A DNA stretch of 64,000 nucleotides from Ficedula albicollis (lineage: Eukaryota; Chordata; Aves; Passeriformes; Muscicapidae), in assembly GCF_000247815.1 (NCBI RefSeq), contig NC_021678.1, positions 6,987,190 through 7,051,189 of the forward strand. The letters run 5' to 3'. The notes beneath the pieces were generated by a model. That model saw nothing but the letters and a program-made list of their open reading frames with translations. It was not told the origin of the DNA and made no database searches. Positions 50,691 to 64,000 of this stretch are shown here, one piece after another. The position numbers were made by a program, and so were the translations under genes. Each line of letters opens with the position of its first letter. Within the stretch, counting starts at the first letter, position 1.

Positions 50691-52070
50691 GTGTGGGAAT
50701 TCTTACCCCACTCTGCTTGCATCTTAACTGTTGGGTTTTTTTGTTTTCCTTTTTGTTCCGTTTTTAAAACCATGATCAGACTATCTTCCCCAATAATAAT
50801 TTACCAAGAGTATACAAAACCCTATCACACATTTTCTCCTATTTATTATGCCTCCTTTAGCCATCTAGGCATTTTTCCAGTACTGAATACATAGTCGTAT
50901 GCATATGAAATATTGTCTCAGTTGCCTGTTATATTCAGCAATAGACACAGAACTCCTTTCTATAGCTGTAGCTGTCAATCCTTGTTCCTAAAGATTGATT
51001 CTTTTATTGAATCACTCAAACAGTTGAAGAAGTGGATCAGATATTTTGACACTCTGCTTCTCCTGTCATTTAGTATTCTACCAATCACTGTGTTATCCCG
51101 TAATTAACACCTACTCTCAGATTATGGAGAAACTGCACCTCCCACTGAACCTGTGCACTCTACACACTTGATTTTGCAATGTTGATTGAAACATACACAC
51201 AGTAAAAAAGCAAACTTAACCCAGAGGTTGGAATCAACTTTGTCTTACTACAAGAATTACACAGTTAGACCTCAGTTCTCTGTGTCAAAAATAATTTTCC
51301 TACGATTTTTCTTCCTTTTCTATGCAAAATGAGAACTATTTCATTTTTCTGGAAATGTCATTATGTAAATTCCCTGCTCTTACAGAATGATGGTGATTTC
51401 TTCTGCTGCTCTTTTGCATTTCAAAATTTTTAATCCATGCTTGGTTTTCCCCCACTTCTTACTTTCTATGCTTCTAATTCCTTATTTTTTTTTCTCATAA
51501 AGTAGAATATGCTTTTAGCCAGAACAACATTTTCATATAGCTAAGGAGTACTGGCTTTTTGTCCATCTAGAAAACTCTTAGAGATCTTTGAGATTTCTTT
51601 GACATTTTGTGTGCACACATCATAGTTGTCATGCTTTTGTTCAACTCTGATAAAGCAGACCAGGGGGGTCAGTCACCATAGACAGCAGTGCTTGGAACTG
51701 GTTCTCTCTCCATTGGATCATATCCATTACTTACGTAATCAGGACATGATCATCAGCTTCAGTGTCAACACCAATTTCTGGCCCACCAAGCAACTCCTTT
51801 TATTCTGTATATATATTAGATTCCAATTGCAGCTACTGAGTTTAAAGAGGAAGAAATTTTGAAATAGAACTTTAGAATTAGAAACTTTAGTAATGCTCCA
51901 TTTTAGGTGACTAAGAACTATGACATACAAGCTTAAGGGTCAAATTTGCCTTCCTCTATAAACCTTGATCTTTTCACCACATTTTGGAAAAGAACTTAGG
52001 AAATTATGTATCATGTTCTCTCATTTTGTTTATCATCCACAAAAGGTTCTCCACCAGAATCTTCTGATGG

Positions 52071-52208
52071 GCTTTGCAGCAGTAATGCACTTGGATCAGA
52101 ACTAGTCCGTTCTCATTCGCCAATGTAATTATTAGAAGCGCTTTGCAGCAGTAATGCACTTGGATCAGAACTAGTCCGTTCTCATTCGCCAATGTAATTA
52201 TTAGAAGC
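52071..52208 (+). repeat. 69-bp perfect tandem duplication
   Basis: GCTTTGCAGCAGTAATGCAC through TTATTAGAAGC is present at 52071 and again at 52140 without any difference I can see. Confidence 0.96.
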
Positions 52209-52613
52209 AAAGGTCTCTATAATACCCAATTAACAAACACATGCATCATCAGAAAACTCATTTAAATTCATCTTCCAGGTTCCTAATTTTCCCAAAATAT
52301 TGTCTGAACTCTGTGCAGACCAAACGCTTTTGATAAACTTGGCAAATTAAATGGCTCCAGCAACCTCAGTGCAGATAGCTCTATTCTTCATGGCTTAAAA
52401 TCCTATCTGCAAAATCCATATGACTTAGAAACACTGTCATAGAAGAAAAAGATAAGCTGCTTATGGTAGTTTGAAAGTCATGTTAGATTACATTGGAATT
52501 TGACTGTTTTCCTGGAGGAAATCCACATATGTGTCAATTGTAGCAGCTAGAATTAGGTCTCCTGGTTATTTATGCAGTTGGGGTAAAGAGAAAATTTCCT
52601 GCACAAGCTTAAG

Positions 52614-52636
52614 CTGGGAGGGCAGCTCCCTCCCAG
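52614..52636. other. 9-bp inverted repeat
   Basis: CTGGGAGGG and CCCTCCCAG are perfectly complementary around a 5-base loop. It could form a small GC-rich hairpin. No gene context explains it. Confidence 0.5.
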
Positions 52637-53024
52637 TATTCCTCCCCGGCAGAACAGCAGCCTGCTGGGCTTCTGCAGCCATGCCCGCCGACCTGTGCTC
52701 AGGGCTCTTCGCACAAGTGAAGTGCCACTGGAAACTCCTGAGCCAGAACCCACAAGGGACCTTCTCTTTACTATGCCTTCATGCAAAGCTGCGTAGTTCA
52801 TTTTATGAATGACTAGTACATTGCATGACTATTTCTATTTTTATTCCTGGTTTCAGCTGACAGATTACATAAATGTGTTGTACAGCTTTGCGTACAACAC
52901 AAGAGAACTGAGTTTTCAAGCAGGTTATTCTGGAAGCTCAACAAAGGAAACAATGATCCCAGGGAAAAGCTAATATGAAGAGGAGAAAGAGGCTCAGATC
53001 AGTGTGTGAAGGTAAGATCAGGGA

Positions 53025-53117
53025 GACAACATGATCTATTAGGAATGTAATTTTTTTGCCTGTAACTACCTGACAACATGATCTATTAGGAATGTAATTT
53101 TTTGCCTGTAACTACCG
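53025..53117 (+). repeat. 47-bp tandem duplication
   Basis: GACAACATGATCTATTAGGA through GCCTGTAACTACC occurs at 53025 and 53072. The copies differ by one T in a T tract. Confidence 0.95.
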
Positions 53118-53197
53118 TCTTTCATTCTCAGTGCCAAGTGGCACTAAGTGTATGGAGAGACCTGATAAACATGCACTGAAGAGAGAGGGAAGACAAA

Positions 53198-53438
53198 ATG
53201 TGTCCTGGGCCGCATCAGAAGAGGGGCCAGCAGGTTGAGAGAGGGGATTCTACCCCTCAACTCTGCCCTTGTGAGACCCCACCTGGACCACTGCATCCAA
53301 CTCTGGGGTCCTCAGAACAGAGAGGATGTTAAGACCTGTTAGAGTGGGTCCAGAGGGGACCAGTAAGATAATCAGAAAGCTGGAGCACCTCTCCTATAAA
53401 GGCAGACTGAGTGAGCTGTGCTTGTTCAGCCTAGAGAT
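53198..53438 (+). mobile_element. CR1 LINE fragment (3' part of the reverse-transcriptase frame)
   Basis: The sequence carries hallmarks of avian CR1: GTCCTGGGCCGCATCAGAAG, CCAGCAGGTTGAGAGAGGGG, TTGTGAGACCCCACCTGGAC, GGTCCAGAGGGGACC, CTGGAGCACCTCTCCTATAA and TTGTTCAGCCTAGAGA, in that order. These lie near the end of CR1 ORF2. Small deletions break the frame, and the 3' UTR and the terminal octamer repeats are missing, so this is an inactive 5'- and 3'-truncated copy in plus orientation. Confidence 0.93.
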
Positions 53439-54410
53439 CAGAAATCATTGTGTGCTTTGAGACTGTGCTGCCTGATGAGCGCTGAGGGTGATTTGTATTT
53501 GAAAGCAGCTTAGTGTTTAAGCACAAAAAATACGCACTGAGAATTGCCTGCTTTTCAGATGAGACAGGTAAGTAGGCTGCACACAAACCAGGATGTGCAC
53601 TGCTTGTTTTTCTGGAGACTGCATCAACCAGGAAACCATCTCAGAGCACCTGATGTAATCAAGCCGTGTCAGGGGATTAGAATCAGGGGTTAAACTGACA
53701 GCATAAAATGCAACAAATAGGCAAAGAAAGAGTTGAACATCAGTAATAAAAACATTATGTGAGACAGATAATTTTATTATAGCTAACAATGAACAGGAAC
53801 CAGCATCTGCACTGAAGCAGAAAAAGCTGTGAGGGAACACCAGCCCAGTGACTGTGACTGCAGACTTGCCGAACTCATTGAAAGCCATGACAAGAAAGGT
53901 ATAAGCACTTGATGCAAGATTAATGATGCTACCTGCAGGAGAATGTTCGAATCAAAAATTGCCAGAGGATGCAAGAAGTAAAATTATATTACTTAAAATA
54001 TGTGTAAGCACAGTACATTGGCAAATAAAGAGGCCCTGGGAATACCAGAGGAAGTACCCTAGACACTGGATCAGAAACCCTGTATCTCTGTATCAGCACT
54101 TTGCCCTGCACCAGGAATCTTGAGGGAGGGACATTGACAAATGACGGCATGCCCGGACAAGTAAATCAAGTTTTCTACTCATGTATGCCACAGAAAGCCG
54201 CAGCAAAGAGGTTCTTGTGTATTTTTCACCCTGCTCTGCTGTCTGCATTTCAGCTGGGAAACCACAACCCAATTCAATAAAAAGGTGAAGCACTCATGCC
54301 AAAGTAACAAATCAGGACTCTTAAGAAACAGGAGTCTTAAGAAACACAAAATATGTGCTGGAGCAGACAGATATCTGATATAATTTTTAACCCTTCAGCT
54401 TTCCCAAACC

Positions 54411-54430
54411 TTTATTTATTTATTTATTTT
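54411..54430 (+). repeat. (TTTA)n simple repeat
   Basis: Five tandem TTTA units followed by further T/A-rich sequence. Confidence 0.92.
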
Positions 54431-57296
54431 ATTAGTCAGAGAGAAGATACAAGGTGAAATAATCATGGGGGTTGTTTTTTTTCTTTGAATATATGTTCTC
54501 TTCAAAAATTGGGATGAAATTTCTGTGCTGTATTTGGCACTACTCAAAGCATATTTCCTTTTTGAAGTCAGTGATTAGTTGAAATATCACTCTTCTCTAC
54601 AGCCCACAGTCACTCTTTAAAACAAGCTACATAGGTAATTTTCAAGGCTGTTGTTATTCTTGGCTGTTTGCAGAAATTTTTCAGCTATGACTTTTCAAAC
54701 TGAACTGGACACTTTCAACTGACATGACAAACTTTAGGCCTGATGTCTTGAATCCCCACCTCCTCCTGCCCTTACACTGTCTGAAGAAATACCATGACCA
54801 GAAAAGGCTGATTTCCTTTCACAAGCTGCAGGCATGACAAGTCACCATTGATTGCAAGGAATAGGAACAAACTCCTGCTCTCAGGCTAGTTCCTGATGGA
54901 CAGCAGAAAAGGAATTTCTGTAAAAGCCTCCTATTACACTAGTGTAAAAACAACAACAAAAAGCTGTGTTAGTAACACATAAATTAGCTAATAACAAATA
55001 AATTTGTTCTGCACCAACAAAGGGAAGAAAGCATTTTTTGCATGTCTCTTGACAATTTTCTGGTAAATGCCTTGATCCCAAATATCACTGTCCTCCTGTC
55101 CTCTTATGTTCCCTTTTGGCAGGTCTGTACAGTGTGTTGGTGGTACACCCCTGCTCTGTTTAGTCAATTCTGTCTGTGAATGACAGCTTGTTTTACTGGG
55201 GTGTGAGCAGCCGGTCATCTGGCAAGGACTCACAAAGACTCCAACCCAAAAAGCCAATCTTCCTAGCTCCAAGCCTGCAAGGCTTTAATGAGGGCTTGTG
55301 GAGAAGCAGCAGCTATCAGAGATTCATTAAAGATGAGGACATCCTCACACAACTACTAATTGCTCTAACTCACTAGATTGTGTTGTTTGTGAAAACTGGA
55401 GCCTGCAAAGTGATTCTCTCAATTTAAATTTTTGCAATGCTTTGTACCTGTTTCGAAACTTTCCCACTCTGCCCATGAATCAAAGCACACAACAGATTTA
55501 TTTTCTTTTATGTAATGACAGAAGAGAGTTATTCTGCCAGGGCCTGTGCATAACCCTGTCTAGATAAATATTCAACTGCTGAAAGCTATGCTATTGTTAA
55601 CTTTCTGAGAAATAATTGTAAGGGCATCATCAATGCTATGTCCTATATAGTGTTTAACTATTGAAATACAACCTGTCTCAACATCCATGTGAACAATATT
55701 TTGCTTCTGCAGGTCTGATCAAAATTAGAGTAAAAGCCTAGCCTTTTAAAAAGGGATGTGCAAGTCACTACTGGATCAAAATGTATTTCCATGGTGAAGT
55801 TAGAAAGCCTCAAGCATATATCACATTTGATCTCATTAAAAAAAAAATCTGTTCATCTACTCATGCTTTTTTATGAATGCAATAACTTCCAGTTTACTGA
55901 AACAGTCTTTAGTTCTACCTTGTTGATTCATTAAAATATGGCACTTGTCATTTATAACCTATGTATCAAAGTTTGAGGGTGTTTAAATTAAGGACTATAT
56001 AGACCACAGCTCTTAGTATACCACCCAATTTTCTTAGAAATACATATTAGAGTCAAGCCAGTAGGTTTTGCCTGAAGTGTTGGAAAATTATCTCTCAAGC
56101 TGGATTTCTACAGACATATAACAACCTGTGAAACAGAAGCTTAAATAATTTCATTAGAAGCATTTGGGGATAATATCAGCAGAGAGTTTTTTAAATTAAA
56201 TCCACCAAGGGCTTTTAGATCTCAGAGGGACATGTTCAGAACAGGAAAGAGGCAAGGGATGTGCACCTGTATCTGCCAGCTAAGGATGGGTGACCTAGTA
56301 CCTGAGAAAATATACCTCCAGCCCTGTCTTCCCATCACCTGTCTTGCTCACTCAGGCAGCATGTGCACCTGACAGACACAGGGCTGATTGGTTTTGCTTG
56401 TTTTCCTGGGTTGTTTTTCTTCTCATGGAAATATTTTGCAAATATGAATTGACAGCCTAACTGTTTTCTTCCAGCTTATTGTAAGAACAGATTTGAAAGA
56501 GGGGCAGATTCCTGATCTGAAGGAGGAGCAGAGCTTTGCTCCATAGTGTGGATTTGCCTTGAAGTGTCTCACTGGGCCATCTGTGATCTCTGCTCTGAAG
56601 CTGAAGATGCTTTTGAAATAGCAGCTATGCAGATGCCCCATTCAGATGCTGAGAGTCTGCATTCGTTTAACTGTTTCTAGAGAAAGAGCTGAAAAGCTCT
56701 GCTGTGCTAAAATGTCCTTCATGGAATGACCACAGTTAACACCTTTATACTATAGGAGGCTCAAACTGACCAAAAGGATGTTTACCTAAATAAATAACAG
56801 TGTGTTGTATGGGTCATGCTGTGAAACAATCCTCTTTTCCCATGGAAAGGGCATCAGAAACCTCATGTCCTACTTGCAAAAATGTGAAATAAACACCTAT
56901 GTGGCTAAAAAAAAATGCAGAACAAAGCCTCTGAAATATAGCTATAGAATCTTAAACTACAGTTCATAAAGGTCAGACTGTCCAGGTATTCAAGAGAAAC
57001 TTGCACTTGCTGTTACAGTGGTACTGGCTGAGCATTTAGCATTGGTCCCTCACCAAACCGCTGTGAGGTGCTGGGTCGCTGCATCCCCACAGAGCTGTGC
57101 CCAGCTGAAACTTGGACCCCTTTTATGCTTTAATGCCCTCTTCCCACTGGAGGATGATTTTGGTTTCCAGCTAAATCTGTAGAAATTTTATAATGGCTGA
57201 GAACTAAAATACTTTTCATGCAATTTTGAATGTGTCACAGCTTTTACCAAAGGAGTGACAAGTCAGAAACAACACCCTTTGGAAAAGCAAAGGTTA

Positions 57297-57432
57297 TCAC
57301 TAGGTCTCCTTTCCTTTCCTAGTCCCCAAGGATCTGACAGTGTTAAGGAAAACAGGATTTCTTTTCACTAGGTCTCCTTTCCTTTCCTAGTCCCCAAGGA
57401 TCTGACAGTCTTAAGGAAAGCAGGATTTCTTA
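57297..57432 (+). repeat. 68-bp tandem duplication
   Basis: TCACTAGGTCTCCTTTCCTT through CAGGATTTCTT is present at 57297 and 57365 with about three substitutions. Confidence 0.95.
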
Positions 57433-60400
57433 GCCTCTCTGGGTTTCTCACTGAGCTGCTCGATATAGTCTGAGTGAGCAAAATTCATTGCTGCTGTGCA
57501 AGAGCTCCCTGGCGAGGTCTCATCAGTCATCCTCAGCAGGTAGCCACAAGTGGCGTTGCCAGGGTGACCTCCTTGCCAGCAGCCTTGTCATCTGCAGGGA
57601 GAGTCACAGATTAGCTCTCACTGGTTGCAGCAATTAGATTTTGACAGTATAGCACTTTGTCAACAACTCCATACTGCAAGGCTTTAGAGGCATAGCTTCC
57701 TAAAAGGTTTTCAGTCCCAAGGGAAGATAGCCAGAGCTCTCAGGTGCAGAGTCATGCTGTAAACCATGCATGGACACAACCTAGGGGGGGCATCCCACAG
57801 GGCAATCACAGGAACCCCCAAGGGTGAGTGAGCAGCACATAGCTCCCCAGAAATCTTCTGGGGGAATATTCTTGTGGAAAGCATTCAGTTAAAGACAGAA
57901 CAACAAGCACACTTGCAAAATCCCCTTACAACTTCCAGTGTTAGAAGAACGGTATCTCCCTAAGTATACTGCATGAGGTGTGGTGCTATCTTAGCACGTA
58001 CTAAATGACTCCAATGTTGTTTTACATACTCTTCTAATCTACTTGAAATGGCACCTTTTCTTACAAGTATCCAGGAAGGCATCTGTCTTCCTGCTGCATC
58101 CTAGAAAGCTCTGCACAGCCCCTTGAGACTGGGCTCAGGGCCTCAGTGTAGGCTTTTATGCATAAAAGTAGGTGACAATCACACAGGTACTTCCAGAAAT
58201 TAAGAGGCAAAACCAAAAAACACTATGTTTTCGAGAGAGTCCATAAGTGAAAAAAAATGTAAAATCTCCATTCTGTAAGACAGCAAAGCTACACAGGTAA
58301 GAATATGCACAGGGCTGTTTTTGGAAAATATTTTAACACAGCAGTAATATTGAAAAACCTACTCTAAACAGTGCTGAGAAAATCAAAACAGAATTGATGC
58401 AAAGAGGAGAAATGTGGTAGGATGAGTTAAGGGAATTAACATAGCTAATAAGAAGCACGCAGAATAAATTCACTATGATAGCTAATTTATCTTCAACAAA
58501 CACATTTATATGTAGTATTACATGAATGAAGGGGACAAGCAGATTTAAACTCTCTGCAGGTAAATGTTCTTCCATTTGCATTTACACTGACTCTCATGCT
58601 GCTTTATCTACATTAAATTATAAAAAGGATGACAAGTCCTTTTCCTCAGCTGCACTACAGAGGGAAAGGTGGTTTGTCCAGTCACCAGAAATAATCACAT
58701 CCTGTGTTGCTCAGCTTCACTGTGCCACCTCTTGCATCTGTCCATGAGAGATGGGAGCTCTGAGCCTCTCAAGTAAATTAGTACTGCCACACTGCGAATT
58801 AGAGGCAGAAGATACAGAAGTTCTTAAAACAGAGAAAGCATCTGAAGAAATATAGACAGGTATGAGAAAAAGAAAAGTGAATTTCCCTTGTTTCATTCCT
58901 TACAAATGTAATATTCTTCTCATAATGAGAGACAAAAGCACAGGCTTAGGGGCTGCAGCAAGGGGAGCTCCCTCCTTGAGTCAGGCTCCAGGTGCCCTGA
59001 AACATGGTGCAAGAACCACAATAATTCTCACAGACACCTCAAACACTTCTATGTAAAATAAAGGGAAAATGATTTGGATGAGAACAAGCCTTTGCAACTT
59101 GAGAGTCAGGTGTTCAAAATGAATGTTCTACCATAATAGCGGATGAGCAGTTGAGTCCACTCACTTCAGTATTCAAGATGCTATCTGCTGAATTGCTGGT
59201 ATTTTCCTCTTCTCACCCTCCTTTTAAACAGTAGCTCTGATTAATGATATGCCACCTTATACAGTGTCTATGGCCGCCCATACCATGTACACAGTGTGCT
59301 GAACATGAGCTGCAGGGTTCAATTCCACCTCAAAACAACCCCTAAGAGCATCACGTCCTTTCAGCCAGCACTCAGCAGCATGTAAATCACCTTGCAGAAA
59401 GGTGATGAAGTCTCTGGCCACCAGGGGTGGGGTCTGGCCCCATATGACCACAAATTAAAAAGCAAAACACTTACCAAGAGACACCATAAGGACTTACACA
59501 GGCAAGAGTAACTTGCTTCTTGGGCAGATGCAAAGGAGCTGCAGATTTAGAAGGGCTAACCTGTGCCTGCTCTCCAAAAGACAGCTCTGTCTCTGAGCTG
59601 AAAAGCATTTATGGGCTGTCGGTGATCATCGGTTTGGTATGGAAGGCAGGCTCAAGAGATGATTTGTGAACAGCCCATCACACTCATGTGAATTCACTGC
59701 AGCTACATGGCTTCTCTGCCGTACCATTTAGGATCATCCTCCCCACACAATAAATAATTTACTGTCCCCTTTTCAAAGAGGACTTCCTATAGTACAGAAC
59801 ACATGGAAAATTGTCATAACTGACAAAAATTTAGCTTGTGAAAGAGTTCTTGCACTTTCTGGCTATGAATAAGTTATATCCTATTCACAGGAACTTAGTG
59901 TATCTACAATATTTAGCTGCCATGGTATTCAGTATCATCTTGCCTGCAGAGTAAATAATTTATCCGTTTATTTCCACAGGGGATGTCTTATGAGCAAACT
60001 TGAATGGCAGCTGATTGCATGCACAGTATGTATAGCCCTAGCAAGGGTTTGCAGCAGCCATGTGAGAGCAGCCCCGGTTCTAGCTGCCACTGGAACAGCT
60101 GAGAAGGGAACATAGTGCCTGTTGATAGGCTTTTTTAGGGGAACATCCATAGCTGCATGTGTGCTGGGATGGCCCCCAGGATACCTTCAGCAACCTACCA
60201 GCTCTTCTCAGTGCCTCTGGTGAACCTGCAAGGCAGTGTACAATGGATCCATTAAGGGTAAAGTTTGCCCCTACCATATTCATTTTCCAAATTCACTTCG
60301 AGGCATCTCAAGAGAACGTTAAAAAGTTATTCACATACTCCATGATATTTGAATTTTTAATTTTATATTTCAAAATATCAGATCACTGATGTTGTTTTAC

Positions 60401-62939
60401 CACTAATATCCTCAAGCATTTTGCTTGTGTGGGGTTTCCAACTCCTAGTCCCCACTTTGCCACTAAGCGTATGCTCCTAAACAAGGAGCAACTGTCTCTG
60501 ACACAGTTATATTTTCTCACTCCTCAAGGAGGCTGTGAGTCTGAACTAATGTTTTTTAAGCACTTTGCATTAAAGATTATAGCTGCAGCCTACAGATTTG
60601 CCTGCTACTCCTTTTCCTTTTGACTGATGATGCATTTTTGTGCATTATATTTTCTGTGTGTTTGTCACCATGCTGTACTGGCCTTCACCGAGATGTGTTT
60701 TATTCCAAGAACTCTCTCTGAAAACAGAGGATAAGTCTATATCCAGAACTGCCTACCCCAAAGGATCAGGTCCCATCTGCACACTTTATGCCTTACGTGT
60801 TCCTGAAATCTCTTGCAGCAGTGCATGGTCTAATGAGCTTCTCAGAAGAATTAAGGAGAGTAGATTCTGTTGCTAGATGAGCAAATAAATATGATTTATA
60901 AACAGATTCACACATCTCTATTGCTTATAGAACATCACATAAAATGCACAGTTGAGTTAGCAGGTTACAAACATGCTCCAAATGAGGATTTGTCACCAAT
61001 GTAATGCAAGCCTTTTGAACTTCTACAAGAACTCATGACATTCAGCACTTTGCAAAACTTCTGAGTGTACTGGATTGGGTTTTAAAACATTAATTTGCAC
61101 TGTGACTTCAATGAGATCTGCTTCCTTCTCACAGCAATTATTCAATCCAGCTTCATTTAATTAAGCTACAACTGTTTATGCCAGTGTAATTAGGGGGGGG
61201 GAAATCTAGCCTGATAAGATTCAACATGACTGAGAAATTCAGTGCTTAGGCTGCCCTTTAGAATACAGTTACATGATGAAGCTTTTCCTCATCTGCCAAT
61301 GTTACCATCTCAGACAAAAAGCCAAGACAAAGATTACAATTGTTTGGAGGCTTCAGAATTCCTCACTGACCTCCTTAATCAGCAAAACCAGGTTTTATAC
61401 TGGAATGGAAAGTAATGGTGCTGCCAAGTTAATTTTATTGACTTCCTACACTTTTACACAGTATGTGGGTCCCCACAGGCTTGGAAAATTCTGGTGGCTT
61501 TTTATTGAAAGTAATCTCAGTTTATATTAAATCTACAGAGACATTTGCCACTTCGTGTACTTTGGAAGACATTTTGATAACTATATTACTAGTTTCAGAA
61601 TCATGCAAGTTTTACCTTACAGTGAGATGAATTACACTTAGGATAAGAAAAGCTGTGCATTTTGCAGGTAGCATGGTTTTCTTCTGTTGCTTGAGTAATA
61701 AATTGCTCCTGGAACCTGGGCACGAGCCTGCCCAGAGGTGATAATCAAAACGGATACTCTGCAAAAGTTATGCCAGAGTGCCACAGCATGAAGATTTTAC
61801 TTCTAAGAAGAAGGCAAAATAAAAAAATAAGAAGTACAGAAGATTGAAAATTTTTCTTTTTGTTTTGATGCCTGCCTGGCCTGAAGTGTTTTGCTTCACC
61901 TGAAATGAGCATCAAGCTTTCATTCCTTATCAGATCTTTCCTTGCCTTCCATTTGAACACTTCCGTAAGAGAAAAAGTTCATTTTATTTGTATAGTTTCA
62001 ACCCATAACCCTCCTTATACATATTTTTTCAAATAAATAACTCTGAACAGGCAAAAAGGGAGTCTACATCAGAAAAATCTTACAGTCTGATAAAAACAGT
62101 GGGCACAAGGAAAAAAGATTATATTCTATGGGGAACTGGCACATATGGCACATTTCAGTGGACAAGATCCACTGTGCCCCCAGGATCAGTTAATACATTA
62201 GCCAAGCTTCTCTCTTTGGTATGGTCTACAGAGCAACATTGTATATGAGCTTAAGATGATGCAATTTATAGTTTTGAGGCAGTAAACAATTTTTATTTTT
62301 TTTTACAGATTCACCCCTGAAACAAAAATTAAATAATTTATCCCTGCAATTCCTTCTTTCCAAAACAATGTTAAAAAGAAATATTGACACTGATACCGAG
62401 GTTTAGCTCAGTTTCCTGAAGTGTTTTGGGCAAGCTTTTCCTGTGAGACTCTCAAATCTCCCTTCTTTGTCATCCTACCGGAGAACTTACTCAAATAACT
62501 TGAGTCAGGAAATGAAAGAAGAAAACCCGAACTGTAAACGCACACAAACTAGCTATTTGTTCTAACTGCATATCTCTGAAAAAACACTCCCAATATCTGC
62601 TTACAGTCATCTCAGAAAGCAGAGCTGAGAAAGAAACAGGCTCTTGTCCAACACATTTTGCAATCAAAGCATTTCAGATGTATTAGCTAAACAACCATTG
62701 TAATGTGCCCACAAAACAAGTAATATATGGTTTTTACAGACAGAGCTGGGGGGCAGGATCTGGCTGACTTGCCACGGCCACTAGGAGAACGAGCTGCAGA
62801 ACCCAACACAAACTGAATTTCCCAGCTCCACTCGCCAGGAGCCCATTAGTTATTTATTCACACTTACAAAAAGGATTCACGTCTCTTCTGGGGGTCAGCA
62901 GGAGTTAGGGTGTGGCAGTCAATACCGAGGGATCACTTC

Positions 62940-63120
62940 TCCCCCATCTGGTTAGCACAATTGTCAGCAGGGCCCGTTGTCCTGCCCTGCCCTGCCCTGC
63001 CCTGCCCAGTCACACGCACAGAGCCCGGGCAGAGACGGCACCTGCTGGCTCAGCGCGGGTCGAGGTAGCCCGTGGTACCTCAGCACCGGCACAGTGACGG
63101 GAGAATCCATCCACTGCGGA
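62940..63120. other. Small CpG-richer patch with (CCTGC)n
   Basis: About 5.4 copies of CCTGC (62981-63007) are followed by about 110 bases with eight or so CpGs, including GCGCGGGTCGAGG. This stands out from the AT-rich flank. It could be a small regulatory CpG cluster or a fragment of a GC-rich insertion. No gene is seen. Confidence 0.4.
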
Positions 63121-63540
63121 ATATTTCTGTGTGTTTATTTCAGCCCTCAATTGTGCATAGCCTCATCGCAGCCCACAAGCCTTTGGAAGTCAGTGGTAGG
63201 GCTGTGAAAGGCTGAACCTGCAGGTGAGTTGTGATAGCTTTTGGAGAAGCAATTATTCTGCACTGACAGGCACAAATTTTAAATTCTGAGGTTGAAATTA
63301 TGGTAAAATTCCAGTTATGTTTCCAGCAGTTACACGCTGTCTCATTGAGAAATTTAAATTTATAGAGAAGACAAAAATAAAATGTGAAAAAGACTTCACA
63401 TTTTCGCTCAAATTAAAAATTACTCAGTAATACTAAAAACACAGGAGTCAGGGTTTCCACAATTCTGTGACATTTTACTCTTTGGCAATTTTTATTGAAT
63501 TCAACAATTCAACAAGAGACTCAAAAGTCTTACTACCTGT

Positions 63541-63631
63541 CTGCTTGCTGCTTTTTTTTTTTTTTTTTTTTTTTTTTGGGGTTTTGGGATACGCTCTGAG
63601 GCCCCTTGCTGCTTTTTTTTTTTTTTTTTTT
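63541..63631 (+). repeat. Duplicated T tracts (T26 and T19)
   Basis: CTTGCTGC followed by T26 (63552-63577) recurs as CTTGCTGC followed by T19 (63613-63631), about 61 bases apart. The segment between is G/T-rich. It looks like one more small tandem duplication, here containing a homopolymer. Confidence 0.8.
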
Positions 63632-64000
63632 GGTGATAGGTGGTTATAGCTGCAATAAAAATATAACAAAATAGTCAAGCAAATGTGAAAAGATATCTAC
63701 AAAAATAATGAGCATTGGCACAGAATGACTTCAGAATGAAAAAAAAATCTTTTTTTTTTGTCTTACAAGTGTGTCTTGGGAGCACTAATAATAGGTGCCT
63801 CTTTTCTCTCTGAAATGACTTCCCTTCTTCACACATGATCTGACACAGACTTTTGTCTAACTGCAATATCTAGATGCAAAGTAAGTGAGAAAAGGAACCT
63901 TTGTCTGCTGTTTTAAACACAGAAATTCTGTCTGCAGAAGGGATGATTAAAATTCTCTGTGTGGCAACGATACATGAGCGACTGTCTCCTTGACAACAAC

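Larger units (their letters stand above)
53439..62939. other. Intergenic stretch, no gene seen
   Basis: AT-rich flank with short frames only. It contains a (TTTA)n tract at 54.41 kb and a 68-bp duplication at 57.3 kb. I recognise no exon, RNA gene or further transposon. Confidence 0.55.

Noticed and set aside
52681..52812. ATG in good context opening a short frame at 52681
   Set aside because: Only about 43 codons, not recognised, and no exon or retrogene signs.
10597..53117. Direct repeats considered as a CRISPR-like array
   Set aside because: Each repeat has two unrelated copies, with no regular spacers and no shared unit; the setting is a vertebrate genome.

Overview
The window looks like nuclear DNA from a bird, most likely a songbird (Passeriformes). 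Three things support this: a tRNA-Ile-headed SINE with a CR1-type tail that I recognise as the zebra finch TguSINE1 family (about 40.66 kb), CR1 LINE fragments, and two LTRs of a family common in bird genomes. The sequence is AT-rich overall with a single strong CpG island. There are no operons or phage, and no CRISPR array. Almost all long open frames are chance readings of non-coding, low-complexity or repeat DNA.

I can support one protein-coding gene. The first coding exon of PHYHIPL (phytanoyl-CoA hydroxylase-interacting protein-like) lies on the minus strand at 8282-8387, inside a CpG island at about 7.1-8.9 kb. It encodes 35 codons plus one base and ends at a consensus GTAAG donor. Positions 1-8281 are therefore the 5' part of intron 1, and I see no exon 2. 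Everything right of about 8.9 kb is upstream flank with no supported gene.

The CpG island holds two odd homopolymers: a pure run of 432 C at 7244-7675 in intron 1, and 37 C at 8413-8449 in the presumed 5' UTR. The second lies between two 33-bp direct repeats, each carrying the start-codon region. Both runs may be assembly artefacts in GC-rich DNA.

The flank from 9 to 64 kb is intergenic-type sequence. It holds an inverted pair of related LTRs (16.4-17.5 and 18.9-19.7 kb), TguSINE1, a CR1 fragment (53.2 kb), probable ancient CR1/L3 remnants, a (CAA)n microsatellite (26.15 kb) and small CpG clusters.

The most striking feature is the density of local direct duplications. There are four large ones (periods of about 226, 617, 806 and 2050 bp, nearly identical copies) and many small ones clustering at 46-70 bp. 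At two large duplications a small tandem repeat abuts the junction. This is either an unusual duplication process or false duplication from joining two haplotypes. I found no convincing new biological system beyond this.
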